From positions 1 through 5,685 of the forward strand of contig CALWKP010000281.1 in assembly GCA_944381295.1 (NCBI GenBank): a DNA stretch of 5,685 nt, in the 5' to 3' direction. A program made the position numbers and the translations under genes. How positions within the stretch are numbered: position 1 is the first letter of the stretch; every line of letters begins with the position of its first letter. The notes beneath the pieces are model-generated. The model was given only the letters and a program-made list of their open reading frames with translations, made no database searches and was not told the origin of the DNA. The DNA is from an uncultured Clostridia bacterium (GTDB taxonomy: Bacteria > Bacillota > Clostridia > Oscillospirales > Acutalibacteraceae). Positions 4,696 to 5,685 of this stretch are shown here, piece after piece.

Positions 4696-5685
4696 TTGCT
4701 GTCGAGAATGGCACGCTGGTTACTTGGCTATGTGGATTTTTCGGTTTCATGGCCGGAAGGTAGTCATGGCAGAGGGGAGCGATTTTTCAGTCTTGCGGCG
4801 CGTTCCGGCATCGGGCTGTGGAAAATGCGCAGGGAAGGCACGGAAAGCTTCCGAGCTTCGGTAAGGGCCGGACAATATGTGGCCTTGCGGGGCCCGGCTA
4901 AACGGGCAGGCGTAAAGTTGCGGGTACGCTCGCGGAGAGGATGCCCGTTTTTGTGGAGGGCTTGTGCGAGACGGAAGGGATTGTTTGTAGGGGCAGGGGT
5001 ATTTTGTGCAATCGTTTTGGGAATGCCGCTGCATCTTTGGAGCGTCAATATTTCGGGACCGTCTCCGGTGCCTCAGGCACAAATTCTGGAAGCGGCAGCA
5101 GACCTGGGAATGAAACCAGGGACGCCGTTGCGGTCGATCAATGCGGAATTGGTAGCAGAATCTCTGATGCTGCGGTTTCCGGAGGTCAGCTGGATCAGCA
5201 TTAATACCCACGGAAGTGTGGCGACGATTGAACTGGCCGGACGAATTGAAGGGCCAGAATTGGAAGAAGAAGGGAAATACTATAATGTGAAGGCGGCGCA
5301 GGCGGGACAGATCGTTCAGATCAATACGGTGAAAGGCCAGGCTGTGGTAAAAGTAGGAGACGCGGTAACAGAGGGACAATTACTGATTAGCGGCGTGTGG
5401 GAAGATAGTTATGGGGAATCTTGGCTGTGTCATGCAGCAGGGGAAGTGATTGCAAAAACAAAACATACTTTGACAGCGGAAGTACCGTTGCGGCAGACTG
5501 TGCGGAAGCCTACCGGAAAGACTGTGGTGAGGAAGAGCGTCGAAATCTTTGGAGTGAAACTTCCTCTTACGACGGCCACGGAACCGGAGGGGAAGTTTGC
5601 GGTCACGGTAGCGAACGACGCGTGGAAATTTGGAGAGATTTCTCTGCCGGTGTCGGTATGTACCGAGGTGTGGGAGGAATATGAG
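4696..5685 (+). CDS. yqfD: Sporulation protein YqfD (stage IV), cut by the right edge
   Basis: 330 residues are visible, reading open to the last base; a full YqfD is about 390-400. The N-terminus (RMARWLLGYVDFSVSW) is followed by a cytoplasmic domain with the pattern LAARSGIGLWKMRREG and a basic stretch RVRSRRGCPF at about 76-85. One membrane segment lies at about 95-112. The outer part begins with WSVNISG and has an FtsQ/POTRA-like run (VPQAQILEAAADLGMKPGT), then RFPEVSWISINTHGSVATIE, and the KAAQAGQIVQINTVKGQAVV / VGDAVTEGQLLISG repeats typical of the family. In Bacillus it is a sigma-E membrane protein of the mother cell, co-transcribed with yqfC. The TTG start at 4696 is preferred; starting at the ATG at 4690 would add two residues. 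Confidence 0.88.
   Translation, partial: MLSRMARWLLGYVDFSVSWPEGSHGRGERFFSLAARSGIGLWKMRREGTESFRASVRAGQYVALRGPAKRAGVKLRVRSRRGCPFLWRACARRKGLFVGAGVFCAIVLGMPLHLWSVNISGPSPVPQAQILEAAADLGMKPGTPLRSINAELVAESLMLRFPEVSWISINTHGSVATIELAGRIEGPELEEEGKYYNVKAAQAGQIVQINTVKGQAVVKVGDAVTEGQLLISGVWEDSYGESWLCHAAGEVIAKTKHTLTAEVPLRQTVRKPTGKTVVRKSVEIFGVKLPLTTATEPEGKFAVTVANDAWKFGEISLPVSVCTEVWEEYE

Noticed and set aside
4747..5379. A 210-residue open frame on the minus strand
   Set aside because: It is the antisense shadow of yqfD, whose plus-strand reading matches its family throughout.

Overview
This window looks like the chromosome of an endospore-forming member of the Clostridia (Bacillota), probably an Oscillospiraceae or Lachnospiraceae relative. 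The reasons are three recognisable sporulation genes (ylbJ, yqfC, yqfD), strong Bacillota ribosome binding sites (GGAGG or GAGGTGA), and non-ATG starts. The placement is inferred from gene families; no database search was run.

Layout. Positions 1-660 are AT-rich and look decayed or rearranged. They hold the start codon of a minus-strand gene that runs off the left edge, with a structured leader; the last four membrane helices of an MFS transporter that has lost its front two thirds; a hairpin; and a sequence resembling the tip of an IS3-type insertion sequence. Positions 744-1984 (minus) hold endonuclease IV (nfo), a DNA base-excision repair enzyme, followed by a GNAT acetyltransferase. The nfo frame carries an in-frame TGA where its family normally has glycine. 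Behind that TGA, in the same frame, lies a normal-looking C-terminal tail whose own stop overlaps the acetyltransferase start as ATGA. A clear intrinsic terminator (2021-2054) separates this pair from a small membrane protein (2105-2617, minus) with a Met/Gly-rich tail. Positions 2618-2901 hold no convincing gene but carry two identical promoter-like boxes. A small Cys-rich protein (2902-3117) follows ylbJ (3181-4311) on the minus strand. yqfC (4413-4685) and yqfD (from 4696, cut by the right edge) diverge from ylbJ on the plus strand.

How the genes fit together. ylbJ and yqfCD are expected to act in the mother cell during spore formation. A candidate sigma-E promoter lies in the 101-base divergent gap, in front of yqfC. 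The nfo-acetyltransferase pair looks translationally coupled and separate from sporulation. I found no dramatic new system. The items most worth checking are the nfo TGA, the Met/Gly-tailed membrane protein, and the left-edge leader structure.
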